Shown here in pieces: positions 54,124-62,683 of a stretch of 64,000 nt of DNA (position 1 is the stretch's first letter; each line of letters starts with the position of its first letter). The stretch is from assembly GCF_002838835.1 (NCBI RefSeq), contig NZ_NHPP01000003.1, positions 124,001 through 188,000 on the forward strand, given 5' to 3'. A model generated the notes under the pieces. The model ran no database searches and was not told the DNA's origin. It worked only from the letters and a program-made list of their open reading frames with translations. This stretch comes from Siphonobacter sp. SORGH_AS_0500. GTDB lineage: Bacteria > Bacteroidota > Bacteroidia > Cytophagales > Spirosomataceae. The position numbers were made by a program, and so were the translations under genes.

Positions 54124-55605
54124 ATGGCCGAACAACAAGAACCCGCTGGCTCGCTCAAGGACATCATCGCCCATGCCAAGGAGTACGGCTTTGTTTTCCC
54201 TTCTTCAGAAATTTACGACGGATTACAAGCTGTGTATGACTACGGTCAATACGGCGTTGAACTAAAAAATAACCTGAAATCGCTGTGGTGGAAAGCCATG
54301 ACGATGCTGAATGATAATGTGGTAGGGATTGATGCCGCCATTTTTATGCATCCCCTTACCTGGAAAGCTTCTGGTCACGTTGATTCCTTTAACGATCCGA
54401 TGATCGACAATAAGGATTCAAAAAAACGCTATCGGGCCGACCAGTTACTCGAAGCAAAAGCCGAAGAGTATGCCAACAACGGTCATACCGAACGTGGAGA
54501 TGCTTTATTACACCAAATGGGCCGTCTGCTCGACGCAGGTGATCTGGAAGGTGTACGGGAGCTGATTATTTCAGAAGGAATCAAGTGCCCCATTTCTGGA
54601 ACGGACAACTGGACGGAAGTACGTCAGTTTAACCTGATGTTCTCGACTCAGGTAGGTGCCGTGTCGGACGATGCCAGCCTGATTTACCTGCGTCCCGAAA
54701 CGGCTCAGGGGATCTTTGTTAACTTCCTGAATGTTCAGAAAACGGGCCGGATGAAAGTTCCTTTCGGTATCGCCCAAATTGGTAAGGCGTTCCGAAACGA
54801 AATCGTAGCCCGTCAGTTCATTTTCCGGATGCGTGAATTTGAACAGATGGAAATGCAATTCTTCTGCCGCCCTGGTACCGAGATGGAATGGTACGACAAG
54901 TGGAAAGAAACCCGCATGAAGTTCCACCAGGCTATCGGAATTCCAGCGGATAAACTGCGTTACAAACCCCACGATAAGCTGGCTCACTACGCCAACGCTG
55001 CCGTGGATATTGAATACAAGTTTCCCTTCGGTTTCCGCGAAATGGAAGGAATTCACTCGCGTACCGATTTCGACTTAAGCAGTCACCAGGAGCTTTCCCG
55101 CAAGAAGCAGCAGTACTTCGATAACGACCTGAACGAAGAAGGTAAGCCTTATGGCAATTACATTCCTTACGTGGTTGAAACATCCGTAGGAGCGGACCGT
55201 CTGTTCCTAGCGGTGTTGAGTAATGCTTATACGGAAGAAACGTCGGAAGACGGAAAGTCTCGCACGTATCTGAAATTCCACCCTGCTATCGCTCCGATCA
55301 AGGCTGCCATTCTGCCCATCGTGAAGAAAGATGGGTTGCCTGACAAAGCTCGTGAAATCCAGAATGCCTTAAAATACGATTTCAACGTATTCTACGAAGA
55401 ACGTGACAGTATCGGAAAACGCTATACCCGTCAGGATTTGATCGGAACGCCTTTCTGTATTGCCGTTGACTACCAGACGCTGGAAGACAACACGGTAACC
55501 ATTCGTCACCGGGACACGACAGAACAGCAACGCGTAGCTATTTCTGAATTGAAGAGCATCATCGGCCATGCCGTTTCACCTGAACGCGTGTTCGAAAAAT
55601 TATAA
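54124..55605 (+). CDS. glyS: Glycyl-tRNA synthetase, dimeric type
   Basis: Charges tRNA-Gly. 493 aa from the ATG at 54124, class IIa. Motif 1 region is LKSLWWKAMTMLNDNVVGIDA near 50. Motif 2 is in IGKAFRNEIVARQFIFRMREFEQMEMQFF near 220. Motif 3 is in ETSVGADRLFLAVLSNAY near 360. A C-terminal anticodon domain (KAAILPIVKKDGL...) completes it. This is the alpha2 archaeal/eukaryal-like form rather than the alpha2-beta2 form. Confidence 0.96.
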   Translation: MAEQQEPAGSLKDIIAHAKEYGFVFPSSEIYDGLQAVYDYGQYGVELKNNLKSLWWKAMTMLNDNVVGIDAAIFMHPLTWKASGHVDSFNDPMIDNKDSKKRYRADQLLEAKAEEYANNGHTERGDALLHQMGRLLDAGDLEGVRELIISEGIKCPISGTDNWTEVRQFNLMFSTQVGAVSDDASLIYLRPETAQGIFVNFLNVQKTGRMKVPFGIAQIGKAFRNEIVARQFIFRMREFEQMEMQFFCRPGTEMEWYDKWKETRMKFHQAIGIPADKLRYKPHDKLAHYANAAVDIEYKFPFGFREMEGIHSRTDFDLSSHQELSRKKQQYFDNDLNEEGKPYGNYIPYVVETSVGADRLFLAVLSNAYTEETSEDGKSRTYLKFHPAIAPIKAAILPIVKKDGLPDKAREIQNALKYDFNVFYEERDSIGKRYTRQDLIGTPFCIAVDYQTLEDNTVTIRHRDTTEQQRVAISELKSIIGHAVSPERVFEKL

Positions 55606-55620
55606 TCGTACCATTTGAAT

Positions 55621-55655
55621 AAGGGGTATTGGCTGGTAACGGTCAATACCCTTTC
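55621..55655 (+). terminator. glyS terminator
   Basis: GGGTATTG...CAATACCC stem with a short T-rich tail, 16 bases after the glyS stop and just ahead of the GNAT gene. Confidence 0.65.
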
Positions 55656-55663
55656 TGTTGTTT

Positions 55664-56119
55664 ATGATCAAAACTCAGCGAGAATCTGCCCATTCAGCCG
55701 ATGCTACTTTATTAATCGGGGAAGCCGTGCAGGAGTTAAGGCGGCGTTACCCCGGCTTTGAAGCCAATGAATATACAGCCAGCGAAGCCGATCAGATGGG
55801 AGCCGCTTTTGCTATTGCCCGTCTGGATGGAGTACCCGTAGGCTGTGGAGCTTTACGTCCCTTTGAAACGGCGAACTCGGTCGAGATCAAGCGAATGTTT
55901 GTTCGGGATGCCTACCGTCGGCAAGGGATCTCCAGGCAAATTCTGGCTTTTCTGGAGCAAACGGCCCGGGAGTTAGGGTATCAAAAGATCGTGCTGGAAA
56001 CGGGTACCAAGCAGCCTGAAGCCATCCAACTGTACCACGTATCGGGTTATCATCGGATTCCCAATTTTGGCGAGATTACGGACGAAACCATCTGTGTATG
56101 CTTCGCCAAGGAGCTGTAG
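55664..56119 (+). CDS. GNAT family N-acetyltransferase
   Basis: 151 aa from the ATG at 55664 (TTG at 55658 is an alternative). It has motif A IKRMFVRDAYRRQGISRQILAFLEQ near residue 84-108, where the acetyl-CoA pyrophosphate loop RRQGIS sits, and the C-terminal LYHVSGYHRIPNFGE typical of small GNATs. The acceptor is unknown. It may be transcribed from the glyS promoter by read-through, but a hairpin lies between. Confidence 0.88.
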   Translation: MIKTQRESAHSADATLLIGEAVQELRRRYPGFEANEYTASEADQMGAAFAIARLDGVPVGCGALRPFETANSVEIKRMFVRDAYRRQGISRQILAFLEQTARELGYQKIVLETGTKQPEAIQLYHVSGYHRIPNFGEITDETICVCFAKEL

Positions 56120-56419
56120 CAAATGCTTAACTGTGGTATAACTTTTTCTGGGCAAGCCAAATAGAAAAAGCCGCCTCATTTTGAGGAAATCTCAGGTTAA
56201 AATGAGAAAAATTATACAAAAATAAAAAAAGTTATATCTCAATCGACGCTTTAGAAGTGGCTTGTTAACTAGCTGGTTTCTAGTAAATAAAATATTTTAC
56301 AAAAAATCTTTCGGTGAATTTGAGGCTTAAAATAGCCTTAAAGCCGCCGAAAGATTTTTTTTATTCTAGCCTTTGTGGGCTATCTTTATGAACCTCGTTG
56401 TGACAACTAACCGAATTTT
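56120..56419. other. AT-rich intergenic region
   Basis: No gene is supported. It contains a CTCATTTTGAG...CTCA...AAAATGAG set of short repeats near 56174-56216 and a large terminator-like hairpin at 56303-56362. Confidence 0.6.
56303..56362 (+). terminator. Compound terminator-like hairpin
   Basis: AATCTTTCGG pairs with CCGAAAGATT, an inner GGCTT/AAGCC stem follows, and eight T close it. It is over 180 bases beyond the GNAT stop, so either a long 3' UTR or an unlisted short transcript ends here. Confidence 0.65.
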
Positions 56420-56941
56420 ATGCTAAGAAAAGTTCTTCTGGCAGGTATTTTTACTTGCTTCCTGAATGTATCTTTTGCTCAACAAGCGGCCAGTAATCAG
56501 GTTCAAGCTACCCGAGTCGAAGGTTTTACCAACAAAGTACTTGATTTCGCCGAACAGCATCTTCACATTCGCTATCGGTCCGGCGGAACTACCAAAGGTG
56601 GTTTTGATTGTAGCGGTTTCGTTCGCTTTTGCTTCAAAAACTTTGGTATGTTATTACCCCACTCCAGTGCCTCCATGGGTTCCATGGGCCACGCCGTAGG
56701 AGTGGACGAGTGCCGTCCCGGAGATCTGATCTTCTTTAAAGGAAGTAATTCACGAAGCCGTAACATCGGTCATGTAGGTATTATTTCTGAAGTGAAGGAT
56801 GGTAAAATCAAATTCATTCATTCTGCTTACAATGGTGGTGTACGTTTTGACTGGCTCGATCAGGAAAGATATTACCAAAACCGTTTTGCGGGCATTCGCC
56901 GGGTGGTAGGTGTGTTAGATTTATTACCCGATCAGTCCTAG
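56420..56941 (+). CDS. NlpC/P60 peptidoglycan endopeptidase
   Basis: A secreted cell-wall cysteine peptidase, 173 aa. The signal peptide ends SFAQQ near residue 21. The catalytic triad is visible: Cys in GGFDCSGFVRF near residue 62, His in IGHVGIISE near 116, and the third polar residue region FIHSAYNGG near 133. Single-domain, with no SH3 or LysM. Followed by a strong bidirectional terminator shared with pheS. Confidence 0.93.
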   Translation: MLRKVLLAGIFTCFLNVSFAQQAASNQVQATRVEGFTNKVLDFAEQHLHIRYRSGGTTKGGFDCSGFVRFCFKNFGMLLPHSSASMGSMGHAVGVDECRPGDLIFFKGSNSRSRNIGHVGIISEVKDGKIKFIHSAYNGGVRFDWLDQERYYQNRFAGIRRVVGVLDLLPDQS

Positions 56942-56965
56942 TATTCATTTGATTTCAAATGCAAA

Positions 56966-57004
56966 AAGAAGAGGCCCCGATGAGTCGGAGCCTCTTCTTT
57001 TTTA
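56966..57004. terminator. Terminator between NlpC/P60 and pheS
   Basis: AAGAAGAGGC-CCGA...TCGG-GCCTCTTCTT stem with a T-run on the plus strand and an A-rich flank for the opposite direction, between convergent genes. Confidence 0.85.
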
Positions 57005-57058
57005 CACGAGGGGTATTCATCAGGTCAAACTTTCAAACCTAATCCAACCCCTTATTAA

Positions 57059-58090
57059 CTAGGCATTTTCAAACTGACGCAGGAAACGAACGTCGTTTTC
57101 TGAATAAAGGCGTAAATCACGAACCCGGTATTTCAGGTTAGCAATTCGTTCGATACCCATGCCAAAAGCAAAGCCTGTGTATTTATTCGAGTCAATACCG
57201 CAGTTATCCAGCACGTTAGGATCAATCATTCCGCAACCCAGAATTTCTACCCAGCCGGTGTGCTTACACATGGAGCAGCCTTCGCCCTTACAGATCGTAC
57301 AGGAAATATCCATTTCTGCACTAGGCTCGGTGAAGGGGAAGTAAGAGGGACGGAAACGTACCTTGAACTCCTGACCAAATAGCTCCCGTGTGAACTGGTA
57401 CAGGGTATCTTTCAAATCTTTGAAACTTACGTTTTCGTCAATATAAAGTCCTTCCACCTGATGGAAAAAGCAGTGAGCACGGGCTGAAATCGCTTCATTA
57501 CGGTACACTCGACCGGGCATGATGCTTCGCAGCGGAGGTTTCTGGTTCTGCATCAGACGAATTTGTACGTTAGACGTGTGCGTACGCAACAAAATATCCT
57601 TACCGTGGCCTTTCTTCTCAATGAAAAACGTATCCTGCATTTCGCGGGCTGGGTGGTTTTCGGGGAAATTCAGAGCGGTGAAGTTGTACCAGTCTTCTTC
57701 AATTTCGGGTCCATCCGAAACATTAAAGCCCAGGCGAGCAAAAATTTCGACGATACGCTGACGAATTAAACTCAGCGGATGCTGACTGCCGGTTTCGTTC
57801 GGAATCGTAGGTAAGGTTAAATCAACATCAGGAGCAACCTGCTGGCTTTGCGAATTTTCGAGCTGATCCTGAGCAGTTTGAAATTTATCCTGAGCTAGAT
57901 TTTTCAATCCATTCAATTCCTGTCCCATGGCTTTACGCTCTTCCACCGGAACATTTTTCAGTAACTCGAACAGGCCGGCCACGGCACCTTTACGGCCTAC
58001 ATAGGCAATCCGGAATTCTTCTAGCTGTTCTTTCGTGGTAATGGTATAGTCAGCAATCTGCTGACGAACTTCATTGACTTGCTCTATCAT
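57059..58090 (-). CDS. pheS: Phenylalanyl-tRNA synthetase alpha subunit
   Basis: Catalytic subunit of the heterotetrameric enzyme. 343 aa from the ATG at 58090; the frame to 58108 adds six residues (MHYFCV). An N-terminal coiled coil covers residues 1-80. The class II core has LRTHTSNVQIRLM near 170, MPGRVYRNEAISARAHCFFHQVEGLYID near 192, and RFRPSYFPFTEPSAEMDISC near 250. A CTICKGEGCSMCKHTGW cysteine cluster precedes GFAFGMGIERIANLKY (motif 3). pheT is not adjacent. Confidence 0.96.
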   Translation of the reverse strand: MIEQVNEVRQQIADYTITTKEQLEEFRIAYVGRKGAVAGLFELLKNVPVEERKAMGQELNGLKNLAQDKFQTAQDQLENSQSQQVAPDVDLTLPTIPNETGSQHPLSLIRQRIVEIFARLGFNVSDGPEIEEDWYNFTALNFPENHPAREMQDTFFIEKKGHGKDILLRTHTSNVQIRLMQNQKPPLRSIMPGRVYRNEAISARAHCFFHQVEGLYIDENVSFKDLKDTLYQFTRELFGQEFKVRFRPSYFPFTEPSAEMDISCTICKGEGCSMCKHTGWVEILGCGMIDPNVLDNCGIDSNKYTGFAFGMGIERIANLKYRVRDLRLYSENDVRFLRQFENA

Positions 58091-58193
58091 GACACAAAAA
58101 TAATGCAATTGCTCGGGCGAACGGATGTGATCTTTTGTTTTTCGCCGTGATTACGTAAAAATACGTGTTTGAACAAATTTGAAGGAGAATTGT

Positions 58194-58224
58194 TTGGATC
58201 GAATTGCTCATTTTTTCATATTTG
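58194..58224 (+). promoter_or_regulatory. LytTR gene promoter
   Basis: TTG (58194-58196), 20 bases, CATATTTG (58217-58224), one mismatch to TAnnTTTG, 37 bases before the ATG. Confidence 0.5.
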
Positions 58225-58260
58225 TCTTAAGTAATTTTATACTTCAACCTTCAATCGATT

Positions 58261-58650
58261 ATGTACAGTAACCCTGCATTAGGTGCAGCCTCACAAAAAT
58301 GGGCTGTTCCCGACGGTACTATTCCCGTCTTTGATCGTCGTATTCAGTATGTACCTGTTGATGAAATCATCATGATTGAGGGCGACGGTAACTACACCAA
58401 CTTTTCCTGCACCAACGGTCGGCGTATTATGGTTTCCAAAACCCTCCGCGACTATGAAAAACTATTAGGTGAGAATTCCCCATTTTTCCGAATACATAAA
58501 TCCTATCTAATTAATAGGCGGTTTGTGCAGCGATATGATGTACGCGGAGAAGATTGCGTATGGCTCAAAACAGGACATATTCTGTCTATTGCCCGTCGCC
58601 GCAAACATGAATTCGATCAGTTCATGCGTCAGCATGCACGTAGAAATTAA
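58261..58650 (+). CDS. Stand-alone LytTR DNA-binding protein
   Basis: 129 aa. Residues about 25-125 form a LytTR domain: VPVDEIIMIEGDGNYTNFSC near 32-51, MVSKTLRDYEKLLGENSPFFRIHKSYLIN near 58-86, and VWLKTGHILSIARRRKHEF. A receiver or membrane domain is missing, so it may bind DNA constitutively or interact with another sensor. No kinase is adjacent. Such solo LytTR proteins are common in Cytophagales. Confidence 0.9.
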   Translation: MYSNPALGAASQKWAVPDGTIPVFDRRIQYVPVDEIIMIEGDGNYTNFSCTNGRRIMVSKTLRDYEKLLGENSPFFRIHKSYLINRRFVQRYDVRGEDCVWLKTGHILSIARRRKHEFDQFMRQHARRN

Positions 58651-58779
58651 GTCTTACTTTTTTATTGATTAGGTGCATTCCCATAGCGGCGAACGCCTGA
58701 TTTGCCGTTATCCTAACCCAAGAAAAACGTCCGTCCGATTCCCGAGCTTTTCTTTGGGTAGGCAATGACTTGGTTGGCT

Positions 58780-59472
58780 CTAAAAGACCTTGATTCCCAG
58801 CGTTACCTGCCAGTTTTTAGATTTTTGCTTGAATGGGTCGCTACCATTTGGCGTTTCAATGTTCACAAAGCGTACGTTTGAAATGCTGTCTTCATAACGA
58901 ACATCCAGCGAGAAATTACCAATGTCAACTCCACCGCCCAGCTGATAACCCCAGGCTGCCTGTTTGAAGGTGTCGTTAATACTGCCGCTGGTATATTTGG
59001 TAATGGCATCCTTGATGCTTTCGTTGGATCCAATCATGAATGAGGCTACCGGACCCGCATTTACCCGCAATGGTCCTAGGCGTAGCCCTACCAGTAAGGG
59101 AACGTCGATGTTCTCCGTTTTTACCTTCACCTCCATTGGTGTACCCGTGGGGTTACCATTCGCATCGATTACCTGAACCATGTACGAACCACCTTTGCCC
59201 GAGTAAAGAGCTTCCGGCTGAATGTACAGGGTACGTCCAAAACGCATCCACACGCCACCTACGAACCCGGTACGGGTATTCAGGCTTTCTTTCAGATTTT
59301 CACGAAGCGTAGAACCCTGGTATCGTCCATTTGCTATAAAGTTACCCGTTTTGAGTTGGGAAAGGTTAGCTCCAGCCTTGATTCCTAGCTGAAACCAGGG
59401 CCTGTCGTTTTGAGCAAAGGTTGAAGCTGCCGACAGGACTAGGAAGCAGCAGAGTAAAAAGTACTTTTTCAT
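58780..59472 (-). CDS. Outer-membrane beta-barrel (PorT-like) protein
   Basis: 230 aa with a signal peptide (MKKYFLLCCFLVLSAASTFAQ, cleavage near 21). Alternating amphipathic strands fit an eight-stranded beta-barrel: WFQLGIKAGANLSQLKTGNF near 26, GFVGGVWMRFGRTLYIQPEALYS near 70, and AWGYQLGGGVDIGNFSLDVRYE near 175. The terminal VTLGIKVF ends with aromatic Phe. No enzymatic motif. A small porin-like or adhesin-associated barrel; function unknown. Confidence 0.85.
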   Translation of the reverse strand: MKKYFLLCCFLVLSAASTFAQNDRPWFQLGIKAGANLSQLKTGNFIANGRYQGSTLRENLKESLNTRTGFVGGVWMRFGRTLYIQPEALYSGKGGSYMVQVIDANGNPTGTPMEVKVKTENIDVPLLVGLRLGPLRVNAGPVASFMIGSNESIKDAITKYTSGSINDTFKQAAWGYQLGGGVDIGNFSLDVRYEDSISNVRFVNIETPNGSDPFKQKSKNWQVTLGIKVF

Positions 59473-59633
59473 GGTTATAATAAGGAATAAGTTGAAGAAC
59501 TTTTATAAAACGCTATTCCAGTGGTATTTTGTTATGCATGAACTCTTGAAACGAAAAGTATTTTTTTGATATATACGTATTGTTGAGTAAATTACTTGGT
59601 AGCAGCCTCTGAAACGGCTGTTTGTATTGTTTT

Positions 59634-61010
59634 ATGGCAAAAGTTAAAACTTCATATTTCTGTCAGAATTGTGGGTATCAGGCGGCTAAATGGCTGGGAC
59701 GTTGCCCGGCCTGTGGCGAGTGGAATACCATGGTGGAGGAGATCGTTCAGAAAGCTGAACCCGAGAAAGGCCGCTGGCGACCCGCTTCTTCAGGACCCGT
59801 TATTGCGTCTAAACCGAAGGCAATTTCCGAAATTAATTACAGCGAACAACCCCGTTTACTAACGCCCGATGCGGAATTAAATCGCGTACTCGGGGGTGGA
59901 ATTGTGCCGGGGTCATTGGTATTAATTGGCGGAGAGCCGGGTATTGGTAAATCCACGTTGATGTTACAGATTGCCCTGAACCTGCCCGGTATCCGCGTAT
60001 TGTATGTGTCGGGTGAAGAGTCGGATCAGCAGATCAAGATGCGAGCCGAACGGCTGGGGAATAATTCTAACGATTGCTTCATTTTAACGGAGACGTCAAC
60101 GCAGAATATCTTCAAACAGATTGAAAACTTCGAGCCGGATATTCTAGTGATAGATTCCATCCAGACCTTACAATCCAATCTGGTCGAATCGGGAGCGGGA
60201 AGTGTTTCGCAAGTGCGGGAATGTACGGCTGAGTTAATGAAATTCGCGAAAGAATCGGGCACGCCGGTATTCATGATTGGTCATATTACCAAGGACGGAA
60301 ATCTGGCCGGACCGAAAGTGCTGGAACACATGGTAGATACCGTCCTCCAGTTTGAAGGCGACCGCCACCTGGCCTATCGAATTTTACGAACAACGAAAAA
60401 CCGTTTTGGAAGTACCTCAGAATTAGGAATCTACGAAATGCAGGGGACCGGTTTGCGAGAAGTAAGCAATCCATCCGAAATTCTGATTTCACAGCGGGAA
60501 GATGCCTTAAGCGGTATTACCATTGGTACGATGCTGGAAGGTAATCGCACCTTACTTATTGAGATTCAGTCCCTCGTATCCATTGCTACCTACGGAACGC
60601 CGCAACGGAGCAGCACGGGTTTTGATGCCAAACGGCTTAATATGTTACTGGCCGTGCTGGAGAAAAGGGGTGGGTTCCGCCTCGGTGCCCAGGATGTGTT
60701 CCTGAACATTGCGGGTGGTCTGAAAGTAGAAGATCCGGCGATTGACCTGGCCGTATGTGCCTCGCTGGTTTCATCTTACGAAGATATATCCATTCCACCT
60801 TCGGTTTGTTTTGCGGCGGAAGTCGGCCTGGGAGGAGAAGTTAGGGCGGTTAATCGCATTGAAAACCGTATTGCGGAAGCTCAAAAATTAGGCTTCAAAG
60901 AAATCTGGATTTCCCGATATAATGCGAAAGGATTGGATCTGGATCAATACAAAATCAAGGTTCGGACAGCCTCCAAGCTCGATGAAGTTTTCATTTCATT
61001 ATTGCGTTGA
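59634..61010 (+). CDS. radA: DNA repair protein RadA
   Basis: A DnaB-like branch-migration helicase that processes recombination intermediates. 458 aa from the ATG at 59634. An N-terminal zinc finger (FCQNCGYQAAKWLGRCPACGEW) comes first. Walker A is GEPGIGKSTLM near residue 105. Walker B LVIDSIQTL is near 179. The RadA KNRFG motif is in RTTKNRFGSTSELG near 263. A C-terminal Lon-protease-like domain (DLAVCASLVSSYEDISIP, FAAEVGLGGEVRAV) lacks protease function in this family. Confidence 0.96.
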   Translation: MAKVKTSYFCQNCGYQAAKWLGRCPACGEWNTMVEEIVQKAEPEKGRWRPASSGPVIASKPKAISEINYSEQPRLLTPDAELNRVLGGGIVPGSLVLIGGEPGIGKSTLMLQIALNLPGIRVLYVSGEESDQQIKMRAERLGNNSNDCFILTETSTQNIFKQIENFEPDILVIDSIQTLQSNLVESGAGSVSQVRECTAELMKFAKESGTPVFMIGHITKDGNLAGPKVLEHMVDTVLQFEGDRHLAYRILRTTKNRFGSTSELGIYEMQGTGLREVSNPSEILISQREDALSGITIGTMLEGNRTLLIEIQSLVSIATYGTPQRSSTGFDAKRLNMLLAVLEKRGGFRLGAQDVFLNIAGGLKVEDPAIDLAVCASLVSSYEDISIPPSVCFAAEVGLGGEVRAVNRIENRIAEAQKLGFKEIWISRYNAKGLDLDQYKIKVRTASKLDEVFISLLR

Positions 61011-61110
61011 GTAAAACATTGCCCGTTTTCGGAATAGCACGTTTTTTGAAGCTAACCTATGTAGCGTAATAAAGCGAATAGACAAAGGCTTCATCTAAAT
61101 CTGCACACGT

Positions 61111-61656
61111 ATGAAAACGATAATATGCCTGTTTCTCAATACAATAGCCTGGTCTGGTTTTGCTCAGGACCTGGTGGCTGACACGGTTAGGCAAACCCTG
61201 AAAGCCAGAGTGGTAGAAGAATACGTAAGCGTAGATAACGCGGCAACAGCAACCGTCACTGAACGGCGGGTACGCCTGGTTAATAAAACGAGTCCGAAGG
61301 TAGAAACCAGAGGAAATGTAATTAATAAAAACGAACGAATCCCTGATTCACTTCGCATCCTGAAGCCTAATCCCAAAGCCCAGTCCAGGCCTGTAGATAC
61401 TTTCATGCGATACAAACAGGATTGGACGGATCAGATTACGATGCAGGTTGACGAATTAAATCAGGAAATTCAGATGTTGCAGAATGCGGGAAGTAATCGT
61501 TCAGGAAGACTCCAGCAATTAACCCAGCTTCGAACGAAATCACTAGAAGTGCAGGCTGTTCTGGAAAAAGCCAATACTGAATTACAGTTGCAGAAGGCTA
61601 TCGAAAAAGCAAAACCCGTCATCAGCCAAGGTAGACGATTTTTATCGGCAGGCTAG
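61111..61656 (+). CDS. Exported coiled-coil protein of unknown function
   Basis: 181 aa with a signal peptide (MKTIICLFLNTIAWSGFAQ). The first half is basic and polar with no motif. Residues about 105-165 are a strong coiled-coil candidate (DQITMQVDELNQEIQMLQN; LQQLTQLRTKSLEVQAVLEKAN). Probably periplasmic. It follows radA by 100 bases without a clear terminator, so cotranscription is possible but functional linkage is not implied. Confidence 0.7.
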   Translation: MKTIICLFLNTIAWSGFAQDLVADTVRQTLKARVVEEYVSVDNAATATVTERRVRLVNKTSPKVETRGNVINKNERIPDSLRILKPNPKAQSRPVDTFMRYKQDWTDQITMQVDELNQEIQMLQNAGSNRSGRLQQLTQLRTKSLEVQAVLEKANTELQLQKAIEKAKPVISQGRRFLSAG

Positions 61657-61812
61657 GTATAATGAATGGGAGAGTTTTTCGTTCTTTACTGGCTCAAAGC
61701 ACAAGGAGTCCGCTTAACTATTGTAAACTCCTTTAAACCCAAAAAGAGCGATAAATTCGCGAACGTCGTTATTTTTGAACAAGCATAACGCACGTTTAAC
61801 TAATTCTTGACC

Positions 61813-62541
61813 ATGTCTAAATTTCGCATGTTCGCTGCTGCGGCAGCCGTTGTTTTTACCATCAACGCTCAAGCTCAGAGTATTGATGAGATCGTAAACA
61901 AGCACATTGAAGCCCGGGGTGGAGCTGAAAAACTGAAAGGCATCAAGACGCTGGTCATTGAAAACTCAATGACGATGCAGGGAATGGAAATTCCAATGAA
62001 GCAGATGATCGCAACGGGTCGTGGCTTGCGGATGGAAATTTCTGTGATGGGTAACGAAATGATTACGGCCATCGACGGTACTAAAGGCTGGGCTATTCGT
62101 CCGGCTATGATGGGTGGAACGGGAGAGCCCGAAGACCTGCCAGCCGATCAGATCAAAAGCTCAACCAGCCAGCTTGATCCCGCCGGACCGCTGTTTAATT
62201 ACAAAGAAAAAGGCACCAAAGTAGAACTGGTAGGCAAAGAACCCGTTGATAAGAAGGAAAACTACCACCTGAAAGTGACAACTAAAGAAGGAACGCTGGT
62301 AGATTACTTCCTCGACGCAAATACTTTCCTGTTGACCAAGCAAGTGGCCAGCCTCAATATGCAGGGTCAGGACGTACGTCAGGAAATGAATTTTTCTGAT
62401 TACAAGGAAGTATCGGGAATCAAATTCCCTCATACGATGGAAACAGCTTCGCCCATGGGTGGAGATATGACAGTTACCACTAACAAGATTACTGTCAATG
62501 GCCCAATCGATGAGAAAATCTTCGTGAAGCCTACTAAATAA
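61813..62541 (+). CDS. Exported LolA/LppX-fold-like lipoprotein-associated protein
   Basis: 242 aa from the ATG at 61813 (TTG at 61807 is an alternative). The signal peptide ends NAQAQ near 22. The mature part is a single beta-sheet domain, starting IDEIVNKHIEARGGAEKLKGIKTLVIENS, with KENYHLKVTTKEGTLVDYFLDANTFLLTK and FSDYKEVSGIKFPHTMET. That is the pattern of the Bacteroidota outer membrane lipoprotein-sorting-like family. Cargo is unknown. A strong terminator follows. Confidence 0.75.
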   Translation: MSKFRMFAAAAAVVFTINAQAQSIDEIVNKHIEARGGAEKLKGIKTLVIENSMTMQGMEIPMKQMIATGRGLRMEISVMGNEMITAIDGTKGWAIRPAMMGGTGEPEDLPADQIKSSTSQLDPAGPLFNYKEKGTKVELVGKEPVDKKENYHLKVTTKEGTLVDYFLDANTFLLTKQVASLNMQGQDVRQEMNFSDYKEVSGIKFPHTMETASPMGGDMTVTTNKITVNGPIDEKIFVKPTK

Positions 62542-62560
62542 AAAATTCAGTATAAGAAAA

Positions 62561-62590
62561 ACTCCCACAGCCCTGTGGGAGTTTTTTTTT
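62561..62590 (+). terminator. Terminator of the LolA-like gene
   Basis: ACTCCCACAG-CC-CTGTGGGAGT perfect stem followed by eight T, 19 bases after the stop. Confidence 0.95.
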
Positions 62591-62683
62591 GCCCATCCGT
62601 GAGCAATAGGCTGGCATTCTTTTCTAGAGATATATCAAGGATCTTTGCTTTTGCGTTACTTACGTTCAAAACCTTCCCTGTTT